Origin: Prorocentrum cordatum
Taxonomy: Eukaryota; Sar; Dinophyceae; Prorocentrales; Prorocentraceae
Assembly (NCBI GenBank): GCA_963575745.1
Contig: CAUYUJ010015709.1
Location: 181,702 to 245,701, forward strand
Length of the DNA: 64,000 bases
Direction: 5' to 3'
Shown: piece by piece, positions 11,311 through 21,312 of the stretch
Numbering within the stretch: the stretch's first letter is position 1
How the letters are laid out: the number at the start of each line of letters is the position of its first letter
Made by a program: the position numbers and the translations under genes
The notes under the pieces: model-generated
The model's database searches: none
What the model saw: the letters and a program-made list of their open reading frames with translations, nothing else
What the model was told of the DNA's origin: nothing

Positions 11311-12044
11311 CAGTATGAGGGCGACGGCAAGGACGACGAGGTGGGCAAGGAGGGGAGTGGCGAGGCGGAGGAGTCGGACGACGGCGTCGACGACGACGAC
11401 AAGGGGAAGTAGGAGGGCTAGGACGGAGAAGTGGAGAGCGTGAAGATGGGTGATGCAGATGACGAGGGGTTCGTTGGCGCCCTCCATGGGCTGTGAACTG
11501 GTGCTGCGGGAACCGCTGCCAGAGGGCAGCCAGGAATGGAGGCCATCCTCGGCTGATCTCGCTGAGGCCTCCGCCTCCAGCCCCACAAAGCACCTCGAGT
11601 GAGGTTGGGGGGGGGGGATGGCCCCCTCCAAAAGGCCTCCCGCGCTGAGGAGACGGCCAGGAGGGAACACTGAAGGTGGCTCCGGAGGACCGCACACAGA
11701 TGCCGAGAGGGAGCTCTGAATTGGGAACCCCCAAACCGGGTGGTGAGATACCAGGTGGCGACCTGGAATCCCCCAAAAAGGTCACCGCTGGGTTTGGGGA
11801 CACGGGATCACCACCGGGTTTTGTGACTCCTGGACCCACCAGTGTTCGGGACATCTTCGGAAAACCGCACGAGTCCCCAAACCGGGTGGTGACACCAAAT
11901 CGCCCGAGACTCACCGCCAGGTGTTGTCACCAGCACGTTTGGGGATTACCAATCGGATCCGGCCCGGAATCATCCGGCCAGTCCGTGCTGGTCGACTGCC
12001 GCATCCGAGCCAGTCCTCGGGCGACTGCCGGAGCCGCTCCCTTC

Positions 12045-12166
12045 CTCTTCCTCTTCCTCCTCCTCCTCCTCCTCCTCCTCCTCCTCCTCCTCCTCCTCCC
12101 CCTCCTCCTCCTTTTCCTCCTCCTCCTCCTCCTCCTCCTCCTCCTCCTCCTCCTCCTCCTCTTTCT
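12045..12166. repeat. CTC trinucleotide microsatellite
   Basis: (CTC)n with two short interruptions (CCCC and TTTT). Confidence 0.92.
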
Positions 12167-12686
12167 CTAACTGAGACGCCGTGCCTGCCGCACTCAACCC
12201 CGCCACCCTGGTCTCCGGAGGCCCTGGCTCACTGAGTGGAGGCGTCGGCAGACGAGTTTCGGGCGAAGAATCAGGGGCGGCCTAATCGACCCGTGCGAAC
12301 CCATCCCCTTCCATGACGTCCCCCTCACCTCGCCCCAAGACGTATGTCTGCGGCCGGAGGGGAGCTCGAAAGGCGAGAATGACGTCACGGAAGGGGATGG
12401 TTTGCTAGGGGTCGGTAAGGCCGCTCCCGACAGAAAGCAAAAAGATCCGCCTTCCTTTCGACCCCTGGTCCTCGCTCTTTCGCTGTTCGTGGCTACTCGA
12501 TCCTCCGGGGGCACCACATCTCTGGCCATTTTTCCTTGCCTCTCATTTCCCGCACTCGCCGCAGCTTTGATTCGTGGTTCCTTCTGCCCAAGGCGCCATC
12601 CATTTATTCCGTGGTGCGCTCCAGCAGTTTAACTTAGAAGTATTCCCAACGTAAGCAGCAGGTGCAGTGGTGGATTGAAGCGCATA

Positions 12687-12850
12687 TCTTCCACCGCCAC
12701 TACCACAGGTAGGAAAAGGGAAGAGGAGGAGGAGGAGGAGGAGGACGAGGAGGAGGAGGACGGGGAGGAGGACGTGGAGAAGGAGGAGGAGGAGGACCTC
12801 CCCATCCTCTCTTCCCCCCCCCGTCCTACCTGTGGTGGTGATGGCCGAAA
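12687..12850. mobile_element. Family F inverted repeat around GAG array
   Basis: The left arm, CTTCCACCGCCACTACCACA then GGTAGGAAAAGGG, and the right arm, ending CCTACCTGTGGTGGTGATGG then CCGAAAA, are imperfect reverse complements of about 40 nt. Between them lies a GAG array (about 12722-12800). The same design recurs at 53648-53763, and a half-copy lies at 28412-28440. This is either a small TIR element carrying a microsatellite or an imperfect hairpin duplication. Confidence 0.6.
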
Positions 12851-12865
12851 ATCGGCCCGTCACGG

Positions 12866-13108
12866 ATGGCGGACGACGGCGACGACCTGAGCTCCTCAGG
12901 CGCAGGCGCGGGCGGCCCCAGCAGCGAGGGCGGCGCCGCCGAGGGGGCTGCCCGGCGCTCCGTGGCGGCGGCCACTGGCCCCCCGGGCCAGCGCCTGTGC
13001 CTCTTCTCGCGGGTGCTGCAGGATCCTTGGGCGGGGCCGTATCCCGCTCGTCGTGGCACGCCCGTCGACCTTCCCTCGAAGGCGAAACAACGCCATGACA
13101 ATGTTTAG
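12866..13108 (+). CDS. Possible small ORF or exon fragment
   Basis: An 80-residue frame starting MADDGDDLSSSG, with many G/C third positions across Ala/Gly/Ser codons up to about LFSRVLQDPW. The composition resembles dinoflagellate coding sequence, but the frame is short, ends in spacer, and I recognise no domain. It could be a first exon, a gene fragment or chance. No spliced leader, splice junction or neighbouring gene supports it. Confidence 0.15.
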   Translation: MADDGDDLSSSGAGAGGPSSEGGAAEGAARRSVAAATGPPGQRLCLFSRVLQDPWAGPYPARRGTPVDLPSKAKQRHDNV

Positions 13109-13239
13109 TCTGCTTCGAGCTATCCCCGCCAAATCTTCGGTGTTTGGTCCCAACGGTGCGCGCGCCTACTGGAAGGATGTGCGCAGTGCCCGGCGGCGTC
13201 GGCCAGCGCTAGCGCGGCGGCCGGGCCAGGTCGCAAGCT

Positions 13240-13803
13240 GATGTTATAATGTACTGTAAGTTGCTATGCTAGTACGTGGCGATATGCTACACTGTCGTGT
13301 TATGATGTGTTCCGCAATGAAGAGCACTGGTATGGAATGTTCTGACAAGGTATCGTATGGCTTCCTCGTTTATGCTATGTTAAGTTGTTGTATTTCGCCT
13401 TGTGGTATACCATGCTATGATATGATGTGTTATGTGATGTTATAGCATGCGGTTGTGTGTCATGATATTGCTATGTTATGCTCGGTCATGCCATGGCATG
13501 CTCGTGTTATGTTATGTCATGCTATCTTCTGGTGTGGCATGTTGTGTTCTGGCGTGTTCGCCGCTATGCTCTGCTGACGTCTTATGATATGTTTGGTGAC
13601 GCTGTTCATGCTATGATATTTTTATGCAACTGTGTCTTATAGTATGTTCGGTTATGTTCTAGTGCTATGTGTTATACATTTTTCTGTTATGGCATGTTAT
13701 GCTCTTGTATGTTATGTGCTATGTAGGTGTCCTCTATGTGTCATGATATTGGTATGTTCCGTTCTGCCATGTTCTGCCATGCTCTTGCTCTGTTGTCATA
13801 TTG
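13240..13803. repeat. TATG-rich cryptic simple repeat
   Basis: About 560 bp dominated by TATG, TGTTATG, CATGC and ATGATAT words without a fixed period. It is distinctly more A+T rich than its flanks. Its short frames are Met/Cys/Val-rich artefacts. Confidence 0.75.
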
Positions 13804-14250
13804 TGTTCTGTCGTGTTTGTCGAGGGCGCGAGGCGCGATAATCGGGACACTCGGGACAACTTGGGGTCGGGCGGCCGCGGTATGCAGGGTGTGTTCTGTC
13901 GTGTTTGTCGAGGGCGCGAGGCGGGATAACCGCGACACTCGGGACAATTTTGGGTCGGGCGGCCGCGGTATGCAGGGTATGTTCTGTCGTGTTTGTCGAG
14001 GGCGCGAGGCGGGATAACCGCGACACTCGGGACAACTTGGGGTCGGGCGGCCGTTGGTTGTACGCAGGATGTGTTCTGTCGTGTTTGTCGAGGGCGCGAG
14101 GCGGAATAACCGGGACACTCGGGACAACTTGAGGTCTGGCGGCCGCAGTATGCAGGGTGTGTTCTGTCGTGCTTGTCGATGGCGCGAGGCGGGACAACCG
14201 GAACCTTCGGCACAACTTGGGGTCGGGCGGCCGCGGTATGCAGGGTGGGA
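13804..14250. repeat. ~88-bp tandem repeat, five units
   Basis: Units begin GTTCTGTCGTGTTTGTCGAG at 13804, 13893, 13981, 14073 and 14161. Each continues with CGCGAGGCGGGATAACC, CTCGGGACAACTTGGGGTCG and GGCGGCCGCGGTATGCAGGG. The fourth interval is 88 bp and the third carries a 4-bp insertion. Confidence 0.93.
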
Positions 14251-15636
14251 GTGGCCAGGAGGTCTGTTCTTAAAACCTAACGACCCCAACATATCCGGTG
14301 GGGGGTAAACGTTCGGCGTTCCGCGCGGATGCCTTGGGTCTGCGCTGGGCCCCCCCTTGCGGCGCCTCCGGCGCCGCCCCTGGCGCGATCCGCGTGCTGG
14401 GGCCAGGGGGGTCAGGCGCGGATCCAAGGAATCTGCGTGGAGCTCCGAAGGTCATGTATATTCTGCCGTTGGTTGTTCCTCTATTCCACCGTGCTTGTCC
14501 CGCGGGTCTGGGACGAGGACGGGCCGTCCCGTAGCGTTCTCTGAGTAACCGCATGCCGATGATAATAAAGGGACCCCCCCCCCTTCAGTGTTTAGAGTTG
14601 ATTATCGTCGCCCTATACAAAATTCAAATTGGGCGGCGAGCGCTGAGGCCGAACTTCATTATCACCTCGAAACGCTATGTTGAGATAGCAACATCAAGCG
14701 ATGTTGATATAGCAACATCAAGCGAAGCAATCACACTTTTTAGGATGTGTCAAGCGAAACCAATAATTTTGGGAGGCAGACTCAAACGAAACGAGCAATG
14801 TTCTTATTATTATTATACTTTCCTCTTCTTCTTTTATATTTCTATCTGTACTCACGCTCGCCTGAACTTTTTTATCCCTGGGATTGATTATCCATGGAAA
14901 ATGAAGCACATGAGCTACCCTACACGAGCACTTAAACAATCAATTTTCATAAAGCGTTTGTAAATAAAAATTGATATATTTGGAACTTTGAATTTTTCCT
15001 TTCTTCGTCCTCTTCTTATTATCCTCTTCTTCTTCTTTCTTATGATTCTTCTACTGTATTCTTCTTATTTTATATTTCTCTCTGTCCCCACGCTCGCCTG
15101 AACTTTTTATCTCTGGGGTTGATTATCCATGGAAATTGAGGCACATGAGCTACCCTACACGAGCACTTACAAAAAACAAATCTCATGAGATATAAGCCAT
15201 TGTTGAGGATATTCCTATGAAAACTAAACGCCAAGGATGTCTCAAAACGTGCTCGGCTTGGTCTCCTCTTGATCATCTCTTACTTCGAGATTATGCTGAG
15301 GTCTGCTGGGCTACTTTTATTATCTCTCCCTGAATCCCGAACTTTATTATCCCCTAGTGTTTATTCTCACGGGCATGAGGTTACTTCCATGGCGCTCTGG
15401 AGCGCTCTGAGGAGGCCGCGGCGCACGGGGCGTCTTCCCGAGACCCGCCGACTCTGGAATGGTTTAGCTTGAAGTCGGGCCGGGGGAAGAACCAATCCGT
15501 GTCCCCAATCCGTAGGCGTATGAGAACACCACGCAGCTCGCAGAGCTGCGGCGACCGTTGTGTGGCGGTCCCCACTTATGGTACGCAACACATGCAATTA
15601 CGTAAATATGTAATGTAATCCCACATATATGTAGCT
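14251..15636. other. Spacer with ~100-bp direct repeat
   Basis: No gene is supported. Two diverged copies of a segment lie at about 14833-14935 and 15069-15170. Both contain CACGCTCGCCTGAAC, GATTATCCATGGAAA and CATGAGCTACCCTACACGAG. The region 14640-15370 is relatively A+T rich. Confidence 0.6.
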
Positions 15637-15824
15637 TGAAGTCGGGCCTGTCCCCCTACAGGGGGATTTTCGACGAACAATGAAAAGTACCCAAAAATAT
15701 TCCAAAATGATTAAAAAATGCAAAAAAATGTCCCCGGACTATTTTTGAATTATTTTTTGTTTATTTTGGGGGTATTCTTGTTTTTTTTCGAAAATCCCCC
15801 TGTAGGGGGACACGCCCGACATAA
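15637..15824. mobile_element. Family A element, copy 2
   Basis: 188 bp. The left end is TGAAGTCGGGCCTGTCCCCC and the right end is CCCTGTAGGGGGACACGCCC then GACATAA; the inverted repeats extend about 37 bp. Flanks ATGTAGCT (15629-15636) and GTTTAGCT (15825-15832) match at 6 of 8 bases. The interior contains CCAAAAAT and TTTGGGGGTATT-type A/T-rich sequence and no ORF. Confidence 0.88.
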
Positions 15825-15832
15825 GTTTAGCT

Positions 15833-16314
15833 GTGCTCTTCGAGATGTCTTGTGGTGGGGCAGGGGCCCAGCGGCCTCCCAGGCCTCGAAGGCAGCTCCG
15901 CGCAGTCGAGCCCAACCAGCGCACGTTGCGGCCTCGTTGGATCTGAGGCGCTCGCGGGTGCGCTGGCTTGGGCACCAAGGGCAGAAGCGAGGAGGCAGCT
16001 TCCACTGTCGCAGGCGAGGCCCCCTCCCCGCATCCCCGAGACCTCCCGAACCACTCGGGGACGCGCCCTCTGTTCGAGGAGGGACGCGCCTCCGTCGTGG
16101 AGCCTCGAGCTTTCCCTCCAACCAAAAAACGGCCCAGTCGAAAGTCGCGCAAATTCATGGGTGTGCGTCGCAGGTCCCCGCGTGCTTCTGCCGAGCTCCG
16201 CCCTCCGCGCCGCCAGGACCACCACGGCGCGGAGGACGCCGGCCTTCGCTCGGACGACGAGGACGCCAGCAGCGGCGATCTGTGCCGAACTGCCCCAAGC
16301 CCTCCCCCCCCAGT
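15833..16314. other. Spacer, nothing identified
   Basis: GC-rich sequence with overlapping frames on both strands. None shows a recognisable domain, and no tandem or terminal repeats were seen. Confidence 0.5.
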
Positions 16315-16470
16315 GATGGTCTGAGAGCCTTGTGCGGTTTGCACGGCATAGTCTGAGAACATGTCTGGCTGAATCCCGCCTTGAGGCATGGCCTCTCTGT
16401 TCTAAGGGCACTGCTTGCAGCTCTCAGAGCGTCATTCGGTTCCAAGAACTTCTGCGGTGGGCCCCCAATC
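16315..16470 (+). repeat. Segmental repeat, copy 1
   Basis: Runs from GATGGTCTGAGAGCCTTGTG through AACATGTCTGGCTGAATCCC to GTGGGCCCCCAATC. A second copy lies at 16731-16870. In copy 1 the sequence is interrupted by a family A element right after CCCCAATC, whereas copy 2 continues straight into GGAGTGCTGGGACG. Confidence 0.88.
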
Positions 16471-16659
16471 TTAGGTCGGGCCTGTCCCCCTACAGGGGGA
16501 CTTTCGACTCAAAATAAAAGATACCCCCAAAATTCCCCCAGAAGGTAAAAAATACTCAAAAATAGTCCCCGGACTATCTTTGAACTATTTTTTATTATTT
16601 TGGGGGTATTTCGTATCTTTCGTCGAACATCCCCCTGTAGGGGGACAGGCCCGACATAA
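16471..16659. mobile_element. Family A element, copy 3
   Basis: 189 bp, from TTAGGTCGGGCCTGTCCCCC to GGGGGACAGGCCCGACATAA. The 8-bp target duplication is CCCCAATC (16463-16470) and CCCCGATC (16660-16667), with one mismatch. The paralogous empty site at 16863-16885 reads CCCCAATCGGAGTGCTGGG, so insertion and target duplication are shown directly. Confidence 0.93.
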
Positions 16660-16730
16660 CCCCGATCGGAGTGCTGGGACGTAACCCCGATCGGAGTGCT
16701 GGGACGGTCGGGCATAACCCCGATCGGAGT
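16660..16730. repeat. Short tandem repeat of target sequence
   Basis: Three tandem units of AACCCCGATCGGAGTGCTGG (the last diverged), spaced 24-33 bp, follow the family A insertion. They are likely local duplications of the insertion flank. Confidence 0.8.
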
Positions 16731-16885
16731 GATGGTCTGAGAGCCTTGTGCGGCTGCACGGCATATTCTTAGAACATGTCTGGCTGAATCCCGCCTTGAG
16801 GCATGGTCTCTCTCTGTTCTAAGGGCTCTCAGAGCATCATTCGGTTCCAAGAACTTCCGCAGTGGGCCCCCAATCGGAGTGCTGG
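16731..16885 (+). repeat. Segmental repeat, copy 2 (empty site)
   Basis: Homologous to 16315-16470 but with no element at CCCCAATC. Two small deletions relative to copy 1 are visible, including loss of a CTGCTTGCAG-like stretch. Confidence 0.88.
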
Positions 16886-17108
16886 GACGGTCGGCACCTG
16901 CTCCAGCTCCGAGGACCAGGAGTCCGCCCCGCGGGGGTGCTGCAGGTGCGGCCGCTGGCGCGGGCGCCAGGGCCGCGCGGACGTCGCCAGGGAGCTCGCC
17001 GGCGTGGCCCCCGCGGGGATGGTGCACAGGCTGTGGCCGCAGCCCGCCCGCTCTCTGCGGCGCATCGCGTGAGGGATCTGATCGCATCGCCCTCCTCGAG
17101 AGGCTTGG

Positions 17109-17230
17109 CATCGCTCGGACGTGTGCATGTTTTCTTCGGCGAGGGCTATCGAGGAGCATCCTTGATCATTTGGCGAAAAAAGCCACGCGCGAAACCGAAA
17201 ACAACACAGGGAATGGACGTCCGAGCGATG
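17109..17230. mobile_element. Family C element, copy 1
   Basis: 122 bp, bounded by the perfect inverted repeat CATCGCTCGGACGT and ACGTCCGAGCGATG. The interior has CTTCGGCGAGGG, GAGGAGCATCCTTGATCATT and ACACAGGGAATGG. Full copies lie at 28174 and 50082 and degenerate copies near 37140-37370. No clear target duplication was found. Confidence 0.85.
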
Positions 17231-18204
17231 GCCAGTAGGACGCACTGCTGCAATCAGTCGCACTAAGCAGAGGTCCAGAGCCAGACCCCCCCCCTTCCGC
17301 CCAACGTCGCGACGCCGAAAAAGAAAACGTTCACTGGATGGGGTCGGAGGAGTGCGCCGCATCGGCGATGCGGCTCGATGTGGAACCCGATGTTCCCCAC
17401 GCCGACGTCGCCGATGCATCGCCCGCGTCTCCGATGCATCGGCGATGCTCCGATCCTACGTCTTCGGACCCTATCTGGGAGGCCTCTACGGTCTCGATTC
17501 TCGAGAGGGCGGTGCGGCCCTGTATTGGTGCGGGCATACCCCCGCCGTGTCTGGTCCCGGGTCGCTTTCTCCCTAAGGGCTGGCTGCTGAAGGGGGGTCT
17601 GCCCACACCAGAAGGAGCCAGCCTACAGGCGGGTGCGCCAAGGAGATCGCTCGAGCTCGGTCAGAGCGCCAGATCTTGCAGGATCCTGCAACGCCAGGGT
17701 TGCATTGACCCAGGCTAGCGCACAGGATCCTGCAGGATCTTGCAAAGCCCGACTGACCCGGATCTGCATAGACCCAGGTCACGAGATCGCCGATTTGTTT
17801 CCTTGATGGATCTGACCCCCCATGTGAATTTTCGGGGCGACCTAGGAAGTTCAGGCAGCGGCGACAAGCCCTGAAAGGAAAACTAAAACAAAATACATCA
17901 TCGTCAGAGACGATGTTGAACAGTCTGACACTGTGCCGGGGAGCGTTGCTCGAAAATTCAGTTCAGTGAGCAATATTGCATTTGTGCAAGCACTATAGGC
18001 GGGTAGCGGGGCATGGGGTATACGTGTGCAGCGACACGCGAGCAATGACGAGCGAGCAGTCTTGAGTGACTGTTGCCTGGTCCTGGTACCCCCCTCCCTA
18101 TCCACGAAGCCTCCATCGGCGCCTTCGGCGGTCCGCTGGGCGCCCCCTAGATCTCTCGACGAGAAACCCAATGAGAACCTGAACCCTTTCCACTGAGGAA
18201 GGTT
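17231..18204. other. Spacer with dispersed repeat fragment
   Basis: No gene is supported. From 17231 to 17330 it carries AGAGGTCCAGAGCCAGACCC and CTTCCGCCCAACGTCG, shared with 27610-27775 and 36800-36955. A GATGCATCGGCGATGC palindrome-like stretch lies at 17410-17450. Fragments of CAGGATCCTGCA recur at 17678-17750. Confidence 0.5.
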
Positions 18205-18290
18205 CATACATATATATATATATAGATATGTGTATATATAGATATATGTACATATATATATATATATAAATAAATAAATGAATTCAATTC
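18205..18290. repeat. TA-rich simple repeat
   Basis: An (AT)n array with AGATATGTG and ACATATAT interruptions, ending in AAATAAATAAATG. Confidence 0.9.
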
Positions 18291-18479
18291 TATTAACTCG
18301 GGAAAATATGCATATGGAAAGCATTCGTATATAAAGACGTTTATAAATCAAGCAAAACATGTATTAAAAAAGAAGCGCCTTCGGCGGGCCCGCTGCGTTT
18401 GCAAGGCTGGCGGGGCGCTCGTGGCGGGCCCCGGTGCCCTCCCCCTCTCCGGGCCTCGCGGAGACCGCCGACGATGTTT

Positions 18480-18566
18480 CGATCCTGTTTAGACTATGTT
18501 TTTTGATATGGTGCGTATTCTTATTTTTCGTCCAAGATCCGCCTGTAGGAGGACAGGCCCGAAATT
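18480..18566. mobile_element. Family A remnant (right end)
   Basis: TTCGTCCAAGATCCGCCTGT followed by AGGAGGACAGGCCCGAAAT matches the right terminal repeat of family A. The upstream GACTATGTTTTTTGATATGG resembles the interior of other copies. No matching left end was found. Confidence 0.65.
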
Positions 18567-18621
18567 CTTCCTGGGTGCCCGAAATGCGTTCTGGGTGCTC
18601 GACGACGACAACGACGACGAC

Positions 18622-18800
18622 GTCGAGGAGGAGGAGGAGGAGGACGACGAAGAGGAGGAGGAGGCGGAGGAGGAGGAGGAGGAGGAGGATAGGGGAGGCG
18701 GAGGAGGAGGATTGGGAGGGGGAGGAGGAGGAGGAGGAGGAGGAGGAGCAGGAGGAGGAGGAGGAGGAGGAGGAGGAGGAGGAGGCGGCGGCGGCGGCGG
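18622..18800. repeat. GAG/GGA trinucleotide microsatellite
   Basis: An interrupted (GAG)n array that grades into GGC units at its right end. Confidence 0.9.
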
Positions 18801-18948
18801 CAGGCGGCCCGCCCACCGCGGCGGCGGCCCCCTCGCCCCCGCGGCGGCCTCTCGGCGGCCTCCGCGCTCGGGAGGCCGCAGTGCATGCAGCTCTTGGCCG
18901 CCTTCGAGGCGCCGGAGGGCGGCTGGGCCGTGGACGGCGGCCCGCCTC

Positions 18949-18954
18949 GTCGAT

Positions 18955-19017
<63 letters not shown>
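18949..19017. repeat. GTC trinucleotide microsatellite
   Basis: A nearly pure (GTC)n run of about 20 units. Confidence 0.93.
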
Positions 19018-19018
<1 letters not shown>

Positions 19019-20435
19019 TTAACGTCGCCGTCGTTTTCGCCGTCGTCGACCCTTCGCTGGATTGACCTCTGGAGCGCGCCCACTGGGACCCCCTGGTCGC
19101 CGAGCGCGACGCGATATAAGCGCCTTGCGCGCTTGTGTGTTGGGCCCAACCCCCCGCGCGCCTCAAGACTCCGCGCACCAAAGGTCACTGTTACCCATGG
19201 GCACTCTTCTGTGCAGCTGGCAGGAGCCACGCGAGGGGCCAGAAAGCTAAGCCCGAGATCCCGGCGCCGCAATTTCTTCGAGCCGGGCGTGTTCATCGGG
19301 TTTCGGGCCCTTGGAGCCTCGTAGATCGATCCGGCTCGACAGGTGCCAGAGACAGATGGGATCTGGGGCTCCAGCGGTGTGTTCACGATGTTTCGCGCCG
19401 TCGGGCCTGAGGGGAAGATCGGGTCGGTGGAAAGTCAGGGGCAACGTTGGGGGGCGACGGGCTCAGGGAGGGATGCAGCAGCCACTAGTCGCCCACTCAT
19501 CGCCGATAGGGGCCCGATAGCCCGAACGCGCCTGGGAACGCGTGGCTTCGCCAGCGGCGGCCCATCGCCGATGTGTCTGCGACGCATCGCCGATTCCAGG
19601 TCGCCCCCCCCTGGCCGAGCAAGCCCCCCTGAGGTCACCCCTCACCAGTGGGGAGTCGGGGGGCGTCCAAGAGGGGGGGGGGTCCACGAGATCACCCAGG
19701 CTTCGTGGCCTAAAGCCTTCCTCTTTCAGCACGGCCCCCCTGCTGCCTCTTGACGTGTCCTCGCACGTGCCGCGGGCCATGCTGCGCCCTCGCCCCCTAT
19801 TTCCTGGCCCACCCGCTTCGATTCCCGAGCGTGGAGGCACCGAGAGTTCCAAAAACGCATCGGGCACGTTGTGTGTTACATATATATATACACATATGTA
19901 TATACATATAAGAAAAAGCACACCATCGGGCGCGATGTGGTTGTGGACATTGCGTCGGATTGGTCATGTGCGTCCGCTGAGAGGGTGTTTTGCTGTCGGG
20001 TCGGCGCTTGCGGGTGCATCGCTGCTGCTCGCAAAAGGGACGGCTGCCTCTCGAGGCTGCCCCGCCCCCCTACCCCGCGCCCCTCTTCGCCTTCCCCCGC
20101 CTCCCCTCGCCGCCTCGCTCCTCCCCCCGTTCTCCATGCCATGCTGTGCTCTACAATGCATCGCGTACCCTTTCGGGATCATTGCCCTGCTCGACATCCG
20201 ACCGTGCGAGTAGAGAGGGGATCTGCGTCATGGTAAGGGATGGGAGGGAGGGGTAGGATGTCAGATATGACGCGAGTGCACCTAGCTTGCCCATAGCCCC
20301 TCCCCCCCTGCTCTCCCCGCCGTTTTTTTTGTTGCCTGGCGGCGGGGGCGCCTCTTCGCAGAGGGGGGTCCGCGCAGCTGGCCTGCCCAGGGCCCCGGGC
20401 AGGGCACACGGAAGTGCTTAGCATGCCTTTTTGTT

Positions 20436-20550
20436 TCAAGTCGGGCTTGTCCCTCCACAGGAGGTTTATTCACAAATTGATGATGTTTCGACCATTTTTG
20501 AATATGGTTGGATCATTTTTTGGTGGTATTGGGGGACATGCCCGACCTAT
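20436..20550. mobile_element. Family A element, short copy
   Basis: 115 bp. The left end is GTCGGGCTTGTCCCTCCACA and the right end is GGGGGACATGCCCGAC. The interior is TTTCGACCATTTTTGAATAT-type. Flanks TTTTTGTT and CCCTTGTT match at 5 of 8, so the target duplication is only suggestive. Confidence 0.75.
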
Positions 20551-20577
20551 CCCTTGTTACTGGAATCCCGTTCCCTG

Positions 20578-20640
20578 TGATCCGACGATACTGCCAAAAA
20601 TTGCAGCATCGCCAAAAAGTGCAACCGGAACCCCGGATCC
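20578..20640 (+). repeat. Duplicated segment, left part (interrupted copy)
   Basis: Starts GATCCGACGATACTGCC and ends CCCCGGATCC. The segment resumes at 20805 after a family B element and continues to about 20945. The uninterrupted paralogue is 21114-21312. Confidence 0.85.
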
Positions 20641-20804
20641 TTCAGGAGGGGGAAAAACACACATACACAATTAATCGTCGACTCCCAGGAAACTAGTTGA
20701 AAATATAGGAAGTGGAGGGGAATACGAAAACTTTGAAAATATAGGAAAATAAGGAGAATCCGGTTACTTGTATCCATTTAATCGTGTGTCCCAGGGCCCC
20801 TTCG
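20641..20804 (+). mobile_element. Family B element, copy 2 (with empty site)
   Basis: About 164 bp, beginning TTCAGGAGGGGGAAAAACAC and ending GTCCCAGGGCCCCTTCG. ATCC (or GATCC) is duplicated at 20637-20640 and 20805-20808. The paralogue at 21114-21312 reads CCCCGATCCCAGCTTTC with no element, so the insertion is demonstrated within this window. Confidence 0.93.
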
Positions 20805-21113
20805 ATCCCAGATTTCCGCGTCGTGTTTTTCGAGCTGGATATCTATCCGTGAGGGTCCTGCGGCCCGACACATGGAGCGAAACAACGCCCGTTGCCAAAA
20901 AAAATGCAACCCCAGGATCTGAGGGTCAGGGCAGGGCCAATCGGAGGTTGATAGACCTCCTACCCTGACACGTCGATTAGCGAATAGGCCGTTTTCGGTT
21001 CGCGAGAGGGCGTCGCGGCCGTCATGTTTGCGGGCCCAGGCCCGTCAATTTCGGTCCTAGGCCGTTTTCATTAAAAAGTGGTTTATGAAAGGGAGGTTTG
21101 TCCACAGCCGAGA

Positions 21114-21312
21114 GATCCGACGTCGCAAAAAGTTGCAACATCGCTAGAAAATGCGACCAGAGCCCCCGATCCCAGCTTTCTCTGCGTCGTGTCTCGATCC
21201 AGAAATGATCTGTGTGAGGGCCCTGCGGCCCGACATATGGAGCAAATCAACGCCCGCTGTGAAAAAGAAATTGCAACACCGGGATCTGAGGGTCAGGGCA
21301 GGGCCAATTTAC
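21114..21312 (+). repeat. Duplicated segment, empty-site copy
   Basis: GATCCGACGTCGCAAAAAGT through CGACATATGGAGC to GGATCTGAGGGTCAGGGCAG. It aligns to 20578-20640 joined to 20805-20945 without the family B element. Confidence 0.88.

Larger units (their letters stand above)
10034..13239. other. Spacer rich in microsatellites
   Basis: No recognisable gene. It includes CTC arrays (10376-10606, 12045-12166), a CAACAG hexanucleotide run (11252-11310), a family F element (12687-12850) and the possible small ORF at 12866. Long frames such as 10133-11443 cross the CTC array and are Ser/Leu-rich artefacts. Confidence 0.55.
18567..20435. other. Spacer with GAG and GTC arrays
   Basis: No gene is supported. 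It holds a GAG/GGA array (18622-18800), a GTC array (18949-19017) and a TA-rich stretch near 19877-19915. The frames across the arrays are Glu, Ser, Asp or Val homopolymers. Confidence 0.55.

Noticed and set aside
10133-11443. 436-codon plus-strand frame
   Set aside because: It runs through a CTC array and a CAACAG array. The protein is Ser/Leu/Asn homopolymer with Arg/Pro-rich flanks and no domain, and equally long frames exist on the other strand.
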